DNA of 64,000 nt from UBA4742 sp037138595 (lineage in GTDB: Bacteria; Actinomycetota; Acidimicrobiia; Acidimicrobiales; Acidimicrobilacustridaceae): positions 62,001 to 126,000 of the forward strand of contig JBAXIB010000005.1 in the NCBI GenBank assembly GCA_037138595.1. Reading direction: 5' to 3'. This document shows positions 35,358 through 43,560 of the stretch, piece after piece. A program made the position numbers and the translations under genes. The notes beneath the pieces are model-generated. The model did no database searches and was not told the origin of the DNA. It saw only the letters and a program-made list of their open reading frames with translations. Numbering within the stretch: the first letter of the stretch is position 1; each line of letters starts with the position of its first letter.

Positions 35358-36137
35358 CTAAAACACTCCCTCGTAACTGCCGCCGTCGAGCTGGATACTT
35401 TGACCACTCATGTAACTCGCCTGGTGCGAGCAGACAAAGGCAAAAGTGTCGCCAAACTCGTCGGGGTGGCCGAGTCGGCCGGCGTTTATCGTCGCCACCT
35501 GCTCGGCGCGTGCTTCGTCGTAACTTATGCCACGAAACGCCATCACTGCCTCGGCCATCTGGTGTTGGCGGCCAGTATCAAATCGCTCGGGCAGCAGGCA
35601 GTTGATGGTCACGTTGTGTGCGACCGCCGATTTCGACAGGCCTTTAAGTACTCCCGTGAGGCCTAGACGTGGGCCGCTCGACATGGACATGTATGGGTTG
35701 GGGGATTTCACCATTGCCGATGAGATCGCGACGATGCGCCCGAATTGGCGTTGCTGCATGCCTTCAATGACGCGCTGCACAAATAGCAGTGGCGCAACCA
35801 TTGTGCGGTGCATCGTTTCGGCCCATTGGCCCTCGTCGATGTCACCGAATGCTCTTGGCGGTGGGCCTTCGCCGTTGAGTAATACAATGTCAGGCTCCGG
35901 ACATGCCGCTAAAAGTGCATCGTGCACTTCGGTCAATGTCGAATCGCCGACGACTGGGGTGACCGAAACCCCGAAAGCGTCACGGAGTTCATCACATGCG
36001 CGCAGAACGTCAGCTTCAGTCCGTCCGTTTACGACCAAGTTCACACCTTCGCGAGCGAGGCTTTCGGCACACGCGCGGCCAAGGCCTCGACTCGATGCGA
36101 GCAGGATGGCCGAACGGCCGCTGATACCAAGATCCAT
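35358..36137 (-). CDS. SDR-family protein lacking the canonical Tyr/Lys
   Basis: A 259-residue short-chain dehydrogenase fold. The nucleotide motif is LLASSRGLGRACAESLA. Where the usual YxxxK stands, the sequence is MSSGPRLGLTG, so Tyr reads Ser and Lys reads Arg. Such proteins fall in the beta-ketoacyl-reductase-like group reported to lack the classical catalytic pair. The frame is open to 36176, but the ATG at 36137 gives the family N-terminus. It follows the dioxygenase gene by 4 bases and precedes the hydroxylase gene with no gap. Confidence 0.85.
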   Translation of the reverse strand: MDLGISGRSAILLASSRGLGRACAESLAREGVNLVVNGRTEADVLRACDELRDAFGVSVTPVVGDSTLTEVHDALLAACPEPDIVLLNGEGPPPRAFGDIDEGQWAETMHRTMVAPLLFVQRVIEGMQQRQFGRIVAISSAMVKSPNPYMSMSSGPRLGLTGVLKGLSKSAVAHNVTINCLLPERFDTGRQHQMAEAVMAFRGISYDEARAEQVATINAGRLGHPDEFGDTFAFVCSHQASYMSGQSIQLDGGSYEGVF

Positions 36138-36141
36138 AGCG

Positions 36142-37095
36142 TCAGTCCAATCCGAGCGATTCGCGCGCGGCAGCAATGACTGGCAGGTCAGCCGGATTCA
36201 AGAATTCGTCGGGCTCTGGTGGGCCCCACGCGGCGATCGAAACTGGCCCATCGGCCCCTAACCAATCCCGGCGACAATGGTCGCGCTCCCACGCTTCATC
36301 ATCGACGATTTGGTCAATGTCGGAGTACAACTCGAACATCGTGCCCGCGGGGTCGTTGAGGTACCAAAAGACATTTGACCCAAGTACGTGGCGACCGATG
36401 CCGACAACATTCGCGTCGGGCCGCTCGTCCATCACTGCTTGACCGGCCTTGCCGATCGCGTCTATGTCGTCCATCTCTAGCGCGTAATGATTGATGTAAG
36501 ACGTGGGACCGGGCTGAATGAGCAAGTTGTGGTGATCGGTTTCGATCCGACCAAAGGTGGCCACTCCTTGCAACAACTGATCGGAGACCCTGAACCCGAG
36601 GCCGTCGAAGTAAAAAGCGGTGGCTTCCCCAATGTGCGGGGTGCCCAGCACGATGTGGCCCAGTCGACGCGGCGGGCGGGGCTGAGCTTCGGTAATCGCA
36701 TCGGAGCGTTCGTTCACGCGATTGTGACTACCCGCGTGGTTCCAAGCACGGGTTTGGGTTGGCGTCAGCGGATGCGGTGCGGTCACATCGATGATGACGC
36801 GATGCTGAAACACCGGATCAATACACCTAAGGCGAGTGTCCTCGATTGTCGATGGAACTCCTAGGTTGCCAATTCGAGTCGCGATGTCGGCGAGGTCGCG
36901 TTCGGTCTCACAACTCATGTGCAACTCCGACATGTGGCGATAGGTGCCCTGAGCGATGCGTAACTGCACCGCCCTGTCCTCAGTGCCAATAACTCCGTCA
37001 GTTGAACGGACCATCCCACGACGAAGCCAAAAATCCATCAACTCGGCTGGATTAGGCACGCTCAGTTCAATATCAAGCAAACCGTTCAAAGCCAT
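36142..37095 (-). CDS. VOC-fold extradiol ring-cleavage dioxygenase
   Basis: A 317-residue two-domain vicinal-oxygen-chelate protein. The C-terminal domain holds the likely Fe(II) ligands: His in RLGHIVLG, His in YINHYALEMDD and Glu in MFELYSDI. The N-terminal domain has no metal site. This fits type I extradiol dioxygenases such as HsaC/BphC, which cleave a catechol between carbons 1 and 2 or 4 and 5. It is the first gene of an operon with SDR, FAD-hydroxylase and DUF2855 genes, divergent from the GntR gene at 37227. The catechol is unknown; bicyclic or steroid-derived is possible. Confidence 0.85.
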   Translation of the reverse strand: MALNGLLDIELSVPNPAELMDFWLRRGMVRSTDGVIGTEDRAVQLRIAQGTYRHMSELHMSCETERDLADIATRIGNLGVPSTIEDTRLRCIDPVFQHRVIIDVTAPHPLTPTQTRAWNHAGSHNRVNERSDAITEAQPRPPRRLGHIVLGTPHIGEATAFYFDGLGFRVSDQLLQGVATFGRIETDHHNLLIQPGPTSYINHYALEMDDIDAIGKAGQAVMDERPDANVVGIGRHVLGSNVFWYLNDPAGTMFELYSDIDQIVDDEAWERDHCRRDWLGADGPVSIAAWGPPEPDEFLNPADLPVIAAARESLGLD

Positions 37096-37155
37096 AACTG
37101 ATCATCTCCTCGAGCGCTGCAGCGGTTCTTGAGCGGCCAACCTCGGAATCACGGC

Positions 37156-37211
37156 CTTATCCTATAGGATACAGAATACATGAGATTAGGATACATGAGA
37201 TTAGGGATAAG
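37156..37211. promoter_or_regulatory. Palindrome plus 15-bp tandem repeat, GntR operator candidate
   Basis: TATCCTATAGGATA (37158-37171) is a perfect 14-bp palindrome. ATACATGAGATTAGG is then repeated exactly in tandem at 37176-37190 and 37191-37205. GGATA elements occur at 37167, 37189 and 37205, with TATCC at 37158. The whole lies between the divergent dioxygenase and GntR genes, so it is probably the GntR binding region and may contain both promoters. Confidence 0.6.
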
Positions 37212-37226
37212 TCGCAGGGGGCAATC

Positions 37227-37898
37227 ATGATCGGAACCAAAAATCCCGCCAGCGAACCGCCACCCACGCTGACCGAGTGGGCCGACCAGCAGTTACGCGC
37301 TTCAATCTTGGATGGCGACTATCGGCCCGGAGATTCGCTGGTGATCTCGACATTGTCGGAGCAGTTGAACCTGTCGGCCACTCCGCTCCGAGAAGCGTTG
37401 CGCAAACTGGCCGCTGAAGGCCTTGTCGTTCTGCAGTCGCATGGGTCAGCCCGCGTTTCCGAGGTCGACTTGCACGAAGCAAACGAGATTTACGAGATGC
37501 GACTCTTGCTCGAACCAATGGCCCTCGAACGTGCGGTCGAGGCTGGCGACGCCGCCTACCGCGGCAGGGTCGAGGCCACCTGGAGTTCACTCACTTCTGC
37601 GCGAATCGCATCGGCCAGCGACCATGCTGCGTTTCACCGCGCGCTGTTATCGGCTTGCGATTCGGCATGGCTGCTGCGGCTGGCCACCATGTTGTCGGAC
37701 CGAGCAAGCCTGATGATCACCGTTGGGTTGCCCGATCGACCCGCTGCCTACGAGACATCGACTGCGCATCGCACACTGATGGAACTCACAATCGCTGGCA
37801 ATGCGGCCGGTGCCGCGAAGGAGCTTCACCGACACCTATCGCAGACCCTCGATGCGCTCTGCATGGTCCTCGACGGCGGCACAACAGTTCCGGGCTGA
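37227..37898 (+). CDS. GntR-family regulator with FCD domain (FadR type)
   Basis: A 223-residue regulator. The winged helix (about residues 14-85) contains LNLSATPLREALRKLAAEGLVV, and the C-terminal FCD domain (about 95-215) is all-helical with DHAAFHRALL and HRTLMELTIAG blocks that usually supply metal-binding residues. FCD members sense carboxylic or acyl-CoA ligands. ATG 37227 has AGGGGG at ideal spacing. It is divergent from the dioxygenase operon and next to a palindrome/repeat region, so local repression of that operon is likely. Confidence 0.9.
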   Translation: MIGTKNPASEPPPTLTEWADQQLRASILDGDYRPGDSLVISTLSEQLNLSATPLREALRKLAAEGLVVLQSHGSARVSEVDLHEANEIYEMRLLLEPMALERAVEAGDAAYRGRVEATWSSLTSARIASASDHAAFHRALLSACDSAWLLRLATMLSDRASLMITVGLPDRPAAYETSTAHRTLMELTIAGNAAGAAKELHRHLSQTLDALCMVLDGGTTVPG

Positions 37899-38403
37899 TC
37901 GAAAGCTCGATCGGACCTAACCCCGCGAGTAGAAGCCCCACCGCAAGGATCGTGAGTTGGAAGAACGACGCGTGGATCTCGGTTTCGGCAGTTTTGTCGG
38001 CGGCCAACAGCCGTGCCTCTTTGCGCGCCATCACCAGGAACGCGCCAAACGAAATACATAAGAGACTCACCCCAGAACCAAACCGACCAAGATAATGCTC
38101 AAGGTGACTAAAAATTGCTGCCGCGACTGCTAGCGGGCCAACCGTGAGCACTATCCATGCGAGTCGCATTCCGGACGGGTTCTGCCACAACAACAAACAC
38201 CCGATTCCGTTGAGCAATAATCCGACGGCCGCTCGACCCAGAGCCCAGCGCGACACGTAAATGAGTTGCGCTTCGCGAACCTCACGCGACACACGCGTGG
38301 TCGGGGCCGCGCGAAGTGCACTGTTGGCCGTGAATGATCTCCCCTGTTGACGAATCCAAAATGCACTGCCGCATGCCGTCACATCCGGCGATGCGACCCG
38401 CAT
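37786..38403 (-). CDS. Predicted four-TM membrane protein (uncertain)
   Basis: A 205-residue frame whose middle (about residues 55-165) has four clear hydrophobic segments, with charged loops such as MARKEARLLAADKTAETEIH. The membrane part looks natural. Its last 30 or so residues run antisense through the end of the GntR gene (about 112 bp overlap) and are Arg/Cys/His-rich, unlike protein. Either the true end has been lost by a frameshift or the frame is accidental. The start is uncertain: a GTG near 38292 could also serve. No family is recognised. Confidence 0.4.
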   Translation of the reverse strand: MRVASPDVTACGSAFWIRQQGRSFTANSALRAAPTTRVSREVREAQLIYVSRWALGRAAVGLLLNGIGCLLLWQNPSGMRLAWIVLTVGPLAVAAAIFSHLEHYLGRFGSGVSLLCISFGAFLVMARKEARLLAADKTAETEIHASFFQLTILAVGLLLAGLGPIELSISPELLCRRRGPCRAHRGSAIGVGEAPSRHRPHCQRL

Positions 38404-38450
38404 CGACCAGAACTGGCGGCGCTACCCAGCAAGCACCGATGAAGTCGAGT

Positions 38451-39080
38451 TCAACGAATGCTGCGCATGATCAGCTCGGTCATCCGATCGATGTGATCAG
38501 CCAGGTCGATCGGTCCGTCCACGACATCGAAGGCCGACGAGAGTTGCGGCAAGTTGAATGGAGCGGCGCCGGCCTGACCGAAAAAGAAGAGTTCCCTCGC
38601 CGAAATAGGTCGGATAATGCCCTGCTCGACCAGTCTCGCCACGAGCTCGACAAGTGGACGAGCGATGGGGTCGAACGCGTTCGCGACGAGATAGTCAAGG
38701 CGCTCGTTCGCCTCAAGGCCTTCCTGGTTTACTAAGCGCCCCAGCTCAGGGTGACGGCTAGCAGCGGTCATAAACGAGTGGATGGTCGCCCGCAGCTCGC
38801 CAATCTCATCAAGGTCGTCGATGTCGTTGGGCTGGTTTCCCCGCGCCTCAGACAGCGTGGCGAGGAACTCGGCGATGCCGAAGTCGACCGCTGCGAAGTA
38901 CAGGGACCGTTTTGACCCAAACCGTTGGCTGATTGTCTCGTGACTGACACCGAGTTTCGCGTTGAGGGCTCGGACCGACATTGCTTCGAAACCAAGGGCC
39001 GCGAACGCGCTCAACGCGGCGCGCAAGATTTCCTTGTCGGACCGAATGGGCGGTCGGCCTCGGGGTTTGTTCGGGTCCAT
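38451..39080 (-). CDS. TetR-family transcriptional regulator
   Basis: A 209-residue TetR regulator. The basic N-terminus (PRGRPPIRSDKEILRAA) leads into the helix-turn-helix (SVRALNAKLGVSHETISQRFGSKRSLYFAAV), and the rest is the all-helical ligand domain. The frame is open from a TTG at 39104, but ATG 39080 (MDPNKPRG) is a more usual start. It is divergent from the decayed YHYH gene (39129), so it may have regulated that gene or itself. Confidence 0.85.
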   Translation of the reverse strand: MDPNKPRGRPPIRSDKEILRAALSAFAALGFEAMSVRALNAKLGVSHETISQRFGSKRSLYFAAVDFGIAEFLATLSEARGNQPNDIDDLDEIGELRATIHSFMTAASRHPELGRLVNQEGLEANERLDYLVANAFDPIARPLVELVARLVEQGIIRPISARELFFFGQAGAAPFNLPQLSSAFDVVDGPIDLADHIDRMTELIMRSIR

Positions 39081-39128
39081 CTCGATTATCTTGCCATATG
39101 ACAAGAATTTTTTGCGACCTTGTCGTCC

Positions 39129-39782
39129 ATGAAGAAAACGTCACCATTCGATTGGGGTCCAGCCAAGCACATCCGAGCAGTCGCACTCGTGACTCTTATC
39201 CTGGCGACTGGGAGCACCGCGTGCGGAGCTTCGGCCGGCGATTCAGCCCAGCCTGCGACCACGACGCTTGCGCAAACCACCACCACGTTGAACGAAACTG
39301 CCGCGGCTTCGGTGATCAACACCTGGGCCCATTCGCCAGTGGACCGCACGAAGTTACCAATCGGCACCTCGCACGTCTCGACCAAAACTGCAGACGTCGG
39401 TGGCTTGTTGGTCTGCGATGCAGGGTTCACCAACGGAGGCATGTTCAAGGCCGGACCGTGGATTGACGAATCGGCCGGCACGTGGGACGCCACCAAAAAG
39501 GTCTCGGTTCAAGGCAACGTCTCGTGGCCCATGGCCAAATACCGCGAGGTCATCGACGGCACGAGTCGCACGATCACCAGCAACGGCTTACCGGTCGATG
39601 ATGTGACCGGTACCTTTCCGATCGCCGCCGACGATCCGGCATTCTCCTAGGAGACCCAAGACCAATGTCACGGCCGCAACTCACCGATCGTGCTCGATGG
39701 CAAGGTCACGACTAGCTACCACTACTCGGCAACCTATGAGTTCCCCTACTCAATCGGCTGCTTTCACGGAACTGCCCAATGA
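39129..39782 (+). pseudogene. YHYH-domain lipoprotein gene with internal deletion and stop
   Basis: The N-terminal part (39129-39647) has a signal peptide with lipobox-like TGSTACGA, then CDAGFTNGGMFKAGPWI and VTGTFPIAADDPAFS, as in intact YHYH proteins. An in-frame TAG stands at 39648-39650. The same frame continues with ETQDQCHGRN, an intact TSYHYSATYEFPYSIGCFHGT block, and TGA at 39780. That is the family C-terminus, so about 100 central residues appear to be missing at the junction and the stop lies there. Either a fixed deletion or a readthrough product is possible. The neighbouring lipoprotein (39959) is a common partner. Confidence 0.75.
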
Positions 39783-39958
39783 CCCGGCTGATCCGTCGAC
39801 GAGCACGCCCGGCTGAGCCGGCGCCTAGGACTCGACCCGAAATGAACTAACCCAGGAAAACGTTGTCGCGTCGCCAACTCAAGCGGTTCGCAGTGCCCGC
39901 GCATTGCTACCTTGGCGACTGCCAAGTAACTTGCGCTCTTGCCCGTTCAGGAGGAACC

Positions 39959-40678
39959 ATGAGGCACCGACTACTTTTCCCGATCGGCCTTCTGTGCTTA
40001 GGCACATTGGTCGCGAGCTGCGGCGGCGCTTCGTCGTCTTCCAGCACGGCCACGACGCTCACCGAAACCGCTGCGAGCCCGGCCGCCGCAACCCCCACCA
40101 CGTTTCGGGCAGACGTGTGGGCCGACAACTGGTTTTCGCTTTACGCCAACGGCACGCTCGTCGGCCAAGACAGCGTACCCATCACCACGGTGCGTTCGTT
40201 CAACGCAGAGACGATCACGTTCACCGCCACCTACCCCGTGACGATCGCCATGGTGTCCAAGGACTACGTCGAAAACGAGAGCGGACTCGAATACATCGGG
40301 ACCGACCGCCAGCAGATGGGCGACGGCGGATTCATCGCCCAGTTCACCGACACCACCACCGGCAAAGTCGTCGCCGCCACCGGTGCTGACTGGAAGGGCT
40401 TGGTCATCTTTCGAGCACCGTTGAACCCTGACTGCGTGAAGGCAGCCGATCCAATGACCACCTGCCAGCACGAGATTCTCCCGGAACCCGATGGTTGGAC
40501 GTCGCCATCCTTCGACGACACGGGCTGGCTCCCTGCCACCACGTACACCGAGGCTGAAGTGGGTACACAGGGCGACTACACCACGATCAGCTGGTCGCCT
40601 GTGGGGGCGCTGATCTGGTCTAGTTCACTAAAGGTTGACAACACCATCCTGTGGCGCCACACGGTGTCGGCTCCGTAA
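39959..40678 (+). CDS. Lipoprotein, YHYH-associated family
   Basis: A 239-residue exported lipoprotein. The signal peptide ends in lipobox LVASCGG near residue 20; a Ser/Thr/Ala-rich linker follows. The mature domain has WFSLYANGTLVGQDSVP, an acidic GLEYIGTDRQQMGDGGFIAQF block, and a WTSPSFDDTGWLPAT motif resembling galactose-binding/jelly-roll folds. The frame is open from 39863, but ATG 39959 has AGGAGG four to five bases before it. Proteins like this sit beside YHYH-domain genes in related genomes. Binding at the cell surface is likely; the ligand is unknown. Confidence 0.78.
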   Translation: MRHRLLFPIGLLCLGTLVASCGGASSSSSTATTLTETAASPAAATPTTFRADVWADNWFSLYANGTLVGQDSVPITTVRSFNAETITFTATYPVTIAMVSKDYVENESGLEYIGTDRQQMGDGGFIAQFTDTTTGKVVAATGADWKGLVIFRAPLNPDCVKAADPMTTCQHEILPEPDGWTSPSFDDTGWLPATTYTEAEVGTQGDYTTISWSPVGALIWSSSLKVDNTILWRHTVSAP

Positions 40679-40780
40679 GAAGTTGCATCGCGAGTCCTTA
40701 CCCTTGGATCACTCACTTGCATCAGGGCGGAGGATTTCGCGAGCGATTTCTTGCGGCGGACGGCGATCTCGTGGGTCTGG

Positions 40781-41245
40781 CTACTGCGATTCGAGGCCGT
40801 CGCGGATCTTCCCTAGCGCAGTATCGAGCGCTTGGATGTCCCTGCTCGTCAGCAGATCAAAGACACGACGACGAACGTTGCGGAGCTGCGTTGGGTACGT
40901 CACCTTCAAGGCACTCAGTCCCAGCGGTGTCAAAGTCGCCAACATGCATCGTCCATCGTCAGCCCCGCGACTCTTGGTGGCGTGACCCTTCGCTACCATT
41001 TCGTCGACTAGTCGCGACATGCGACTCGGCGAGAGTGCGCAGATCGATGCCAAGTCACCGATCCGAAGTTGCTGGTTCTCGGCCTCCGAGAGGTGGACGA
41101 GCACTACGTACTCGGACAGCGAGACCGGTGATTCACTAGCAAGGTCCTCGCCAAGTGTCTTCACTAAGTGGTTCGTCAGGTAGGTCAGCGAGCGCCACGC
41201 CGACTCTTCGTTTGGGGTCAGAAAGGGAGTCTGGATTTTGGACAC
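40781..41245 (-). CDS. MarR-family transcriptional regulator
   Basis: A 154-residue winged-helix MarR protein. LRIGDLASICALSPSRMSRLVDEMVAKGHATK is the recognition region, followed by a beta-wing with GRCMLATLTPLG. It starts with GTG 41245 and is divergent from the pyridoxamine-oxidase-like gene at 41340, which is the probable regulated neighbour. The ligand is unknown; phenolics are usual for the family. Confidence 0.85.
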   Translation of the reverse strand: MSKIQTPFLTPNEESAWRSLTYLTNHLVKTLGEDLASESPVSLSEYVVLVHLSEAENQQLRIGDLASICALSPSRMSRLVDEMVAKGHATKSRGADDGRCMLATLTPLGLSALKVTYPTQLRNVRRRVFDLLTSRDIQALDTALGKIRDGLESQ

Positions 41246-41339
41246 ACCAGTAGATTAGTGCGTGCGCACACAAATAAAGCGCTATCGTTGCACGGATGTG
41301 CGACGGTCTGCGCCTGCACCACGATCAGAAGGACTACCA

Positions 41340-41726
41340 ATGAGCACCTTTACCGAAGCCGAACTCGCCTACTTAGACGATCAGCCACTGATGCGTTTCG
41401 CGACGGCATCACCCGATGGCAAGCCGGACGTCGCCCCAGTGGTCTTCTCGGTCGACGCGGGCGACATCGTGTCGGCCGGATTCGACATCACCCATACCGT
41501 CCGACATAAGAACGTCGTGGCGAACCCCCGAGCAACAGTTGTTATCGACGACCTCGCGGCGGTGAGCCCCTGGAGCCCCCGCGGCATCAAAATGGTGGGA
41601 TCGGTTGTTGTCGAATCCCACGAGGGGGCTCCGCGCTTTCGGATCAGCCCCCAGGTCATCATCAGCTGGGGAATCAACGACACGACTCCGGGCATTCCGA
41701 AAATGGAACGCCGAGTAGTCGGCTGA
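41340..41726 (+). CDS. PPOX-class (F420/FMN) oxidoreductase
   Basis: A 128-residue split-barrel flavin/F420-binding protein. The blocks LMRFATASPDGKPDVAPVVF, HKNVVANPRATVVIDDL and RGIKMVGSVVVES follow the PPOX F420-dependent family. It would reduce an unknown substrate with F420H2. ATG 41340 lacks a strong site, with AGAAGGA at about 41326-41332. It is divergent from a MarR gene, which suggests control by xenobiotics or phenolics. Confidence 0.85.
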   Translation: MSTFTEAELAYLDDQPLMRFATASPDGKPDVAPVVFSVDAGDIVSAGFDITHTVRHKNVVANPRATVVIDDLAAVSPWSPRGIKMVGSVVVESHEGAPRFRISPQVIISWGINDTTPGIPKMERRVVG

Positions 41727-41962
41727 GCGTTCCCGCGAAGGCCTTATTCGAGGTCGCCGCCGAAGGCGCTGCGAGGCCATGGCGACCGCCGAGCGCCTCC
41801 CGAATGACTGTTGCTAACGTCTGCAGGACCGATACCTGGAGTGTCACGCAACTACGATATGACGCTCCCGAGTTTCTTTGACAAGAGTATGAGTGGTGAA
41901 TGCGGGTGATGCTTGTGCCCCTGTTGCCTCTCGGCCGCAACGACATCAAAGGAGAAGCACCT

Positions 41963-42367
41963 ATGGCTATCGGCACTAAGGACGCTCCGTGGAAGCTAAC
42001 CACTCCGCCGGGCAGCTCTGCATATGAGATGTACCGAGACCAAGAGGCTGATCCAAACGAACTGGTCTGCCTGGTGGGATCGACCAAGCTCGTCTACTTG
42101 TGGCGAGCAGTCGACGATCTGCACGAATGGCTCATCGCTCAGGGCGGCTGGGTACCGCTTGGCGCTGCCGATGAGAAGAAGGAGTCAGCGCCGGGCACCG
42201 TCGAAGCATTTGGACGAGCAACCGATAATCCGGTCGGTGGCTGGTACGGACTTCGTAAAGGGTATCGGGGAAGGTTTGGCATGTACCTTCCTCCCCTACT
42301 GGAGATCCTGGGCCGCGCCGAACTCACGCACGACGCACGCAACAACAGCATGCGCGGATTGTCATGA
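41963..42367 (+). CDS. DUF6855-type conserved protein
   Basis: A 134-residue soluble protein matching a conserved actinobacterial family I know as DUF6855. Its markers are MAIGTKDAPWKLTTPPG, AYEMYRDQEADP, LVCLVGSTKLVY and an end block GWYGLRKGYRGRFGMYLPPLLE followed by LTHDARNNSM. Function is unknown. The frame is open from 41900, but ATG 41963 has AAAGGAG at good spacing. It overlaps the next gene by four bases (ATGA), so the two are coupled. Confidence 0.8.
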   Translation: MAIGTKDAPWKLTTPPGSSAYEMYRDQEADPNELVCLVGSTKLVYLWRAVDDLHEWLIAQGGWVPLGAADEKKESAPGTVEAFGRATDNPVGGWYGLRKGYRGRFGMYLPPLLEILGRAELTHDARNNSMRGLS

Positions 42368-42663
42368 TCGAAACTCGCGTGATCCGCTATCGGACAACAT
42401 CCGAAAGCGCCGACGAGAACGCTCGACTGATCGAGGTGGTCTTTGCCGAGCTCGCCGAACGCAACGTGCCCGGTATTCGCTATGAGGTGTTTCGGCTTGA
42501 CGACGGTGTCACCTTCGTCCACGTTGCCACCCTCGACGGCGAGATGAACCCTTTAGAATCTTCACCCGCCTTCGCGGCATTTCAGTCAGGCCTTGGTGCG
42601 CGTCTCGAAGAGGGACCGTACCCGGCGGTCGCCACGGTGGTTGGCTCTCACGGGGTCGGCTGA
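42364..42663 (+). CDS. Small ABM-like (dimeric alpha/beta barrel) protein
   Basis: A 99-residue protein with the alternating strand/helix pattern of antibiotic-biosynthesis-monooxygenase-like domains: VIRYRTTSESADENARLIEVVFAEL, then YEVFRLDDGVTFVHVAT and PAFAAFQSGLGARLEEGP. Such domains dimerise; enzymatic activity is not shown by any residue here. It is translationally coupled to the DUF6855 gene (4-nt overlap). Confidence 0.72.
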   Translation: MIETRVIRYRTTSESADENARLIEVVFAELAERNVPGIRYEVFRLDDGVTFVHVATLDGEMNPLESSPAFAAFQSGLGARLEEGPYPAVATVVGSHGVG

Positions 42664-43028
42664 CCCGGAGCGATACACCCCCGAACATGAGCGGTCGAAA
42701 ATGGCGGTGATTTCGGACCATCCTCGCGTTCAGTCACGTGCATCGCCTTAAGACGAGACCACCCCTCGGACTTTGAAAATGTTGTAGTCCTGACATCAAA
42801 GTGAAGCTCAGGGGACTGTGTTCGCACCGCTCGTGGGGCCAATAACTCAGTAGTTTCATGGGTTCCTCATTGCATGCATGGTTTGAGTGATTGAGCTGTC
42901 GAGATCCCGAGCATGGACCGACAAGGAACGGGACGAAGGTCGAACCCTTTCAGACGCCAGAGGCGAAACGAAGATTGAGTGTCTTGGCAAGGTAGGTTGA
43001 CGGCACAGACCGATGGGAGCCGAAATAC
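42664..43028. other. 365-bp region without a recognised gene
   Basis: Between the ABM-like and cupin genes no frame longer than about 65 codons with protein-like sequence is seen, and no tRNA, repeat or strong hairpin. The 3' part, near 43005-43025, holds the ribosome-binding site (GGGAG) of the cupin gene. It may carry that gene's promoter. Confidence 0.5.
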
Positions 43029-43346
43029 ATGTCAGATGATGCTGCAGTTGTCGCTTCGAATGCCTACAAAGTTGTTTTCGAGAACGATCAAGTCCGCGTG
43101 CTCGAGCTCCGGATGGAACCGGGCGAGCGAACCGAACCGCACGCCCACCCCGACATGGTGGCCATCATGATCAATGGCGGAACGTTCCGCTTTGGCGGTC
43201 CGCACTCGTCGACCACTCCATCAGATCTCGAGATCGAAAGCGGCAGTGTCAGTTACCAGCCCGCCGACCGACACACGACTGAAAACATCGGTGAGGAGCC
43301 AGTCTTTGGCTTCTTGATTGAACTGAAGAAAGGTTCGACTCCCTAA
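43029..43346 (+). CDS. Small cupin-domain protein
   Basis: A 105-residue single cupin. VRVLELRMEPGERTEPHAHPDMVAIMINGG is cupin motif 1 with HAH metal ligands, and SVSYQPADRHTTENIGEEP is motif 2. A divalent metal is likely; substrate is unknown, and it may bind rather than catalyse. GGGAG lies 11 bases before ATG 43029. It is followed by an epimerase gene fragment, so its former operon may be broken. Confidence 0.82.
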   Translation: MSDDAAVVASNAYKVVFENDQVRVLELRMEPGERTEPHAHPDMVAIMINGGTFRFGGPHSSTTPSDLEIESGSVSYQPADRHTTENIGEEPVFGFLIELKKGSTP

Positions 43347-43390
43347 TCACTCAGCCCAACCAGGTCGCTGACAAAATTCCAGACCATCCA

Positions 43391-43513
43391 ATGGCGGCAC
43401 TGTGCGAGCGAGGTGCAGATGTGAGGCTCCTTGTGCGAAGTCCTCTTTCGCTGGCTACCGCTCTGCGTGACCTGCCCCTAGCAGTGGCCGACATCACGAA
43501 ACGGGACTCATAA
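43391..43513 (+). pseudogene. Fragment of an NAD-dependent epimerase/dehydratase-like gene
   Basis: A 40-residue frame starting ATG 43391 and ending TAA 43511-43513 reads ALCERGADVRLLVRSP, then ALRDLPLAVADITKRDS. This matches the second strand and following helix of extended SDR (epimerase) Rossmann domains. The first glycine-rich motif, the catalytic part and the rest are absent. It appears to be a remnant. Confidence 0.5.
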
Positions 43514-43535
43514 GCCGTGCCCTTGAGGGCACGGC
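43514..43535. terminator. Perfect 9-bp hairpin with TTGA loop
   Basis: GCCGTGCCC at 43514-43522 is exactly complementary to GGGCACGGC at 43527-43535. It starts on the base after the TAA of the epimerase fragment and lies 26 bases before the next gene's start. It looks like an intrinsic terminator or attenuator stem, although no T-run follows. Confidence 0.5.
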
Positions 43536-43560
43536 TCCGAAAATACCTGAAGGAGTGCGG

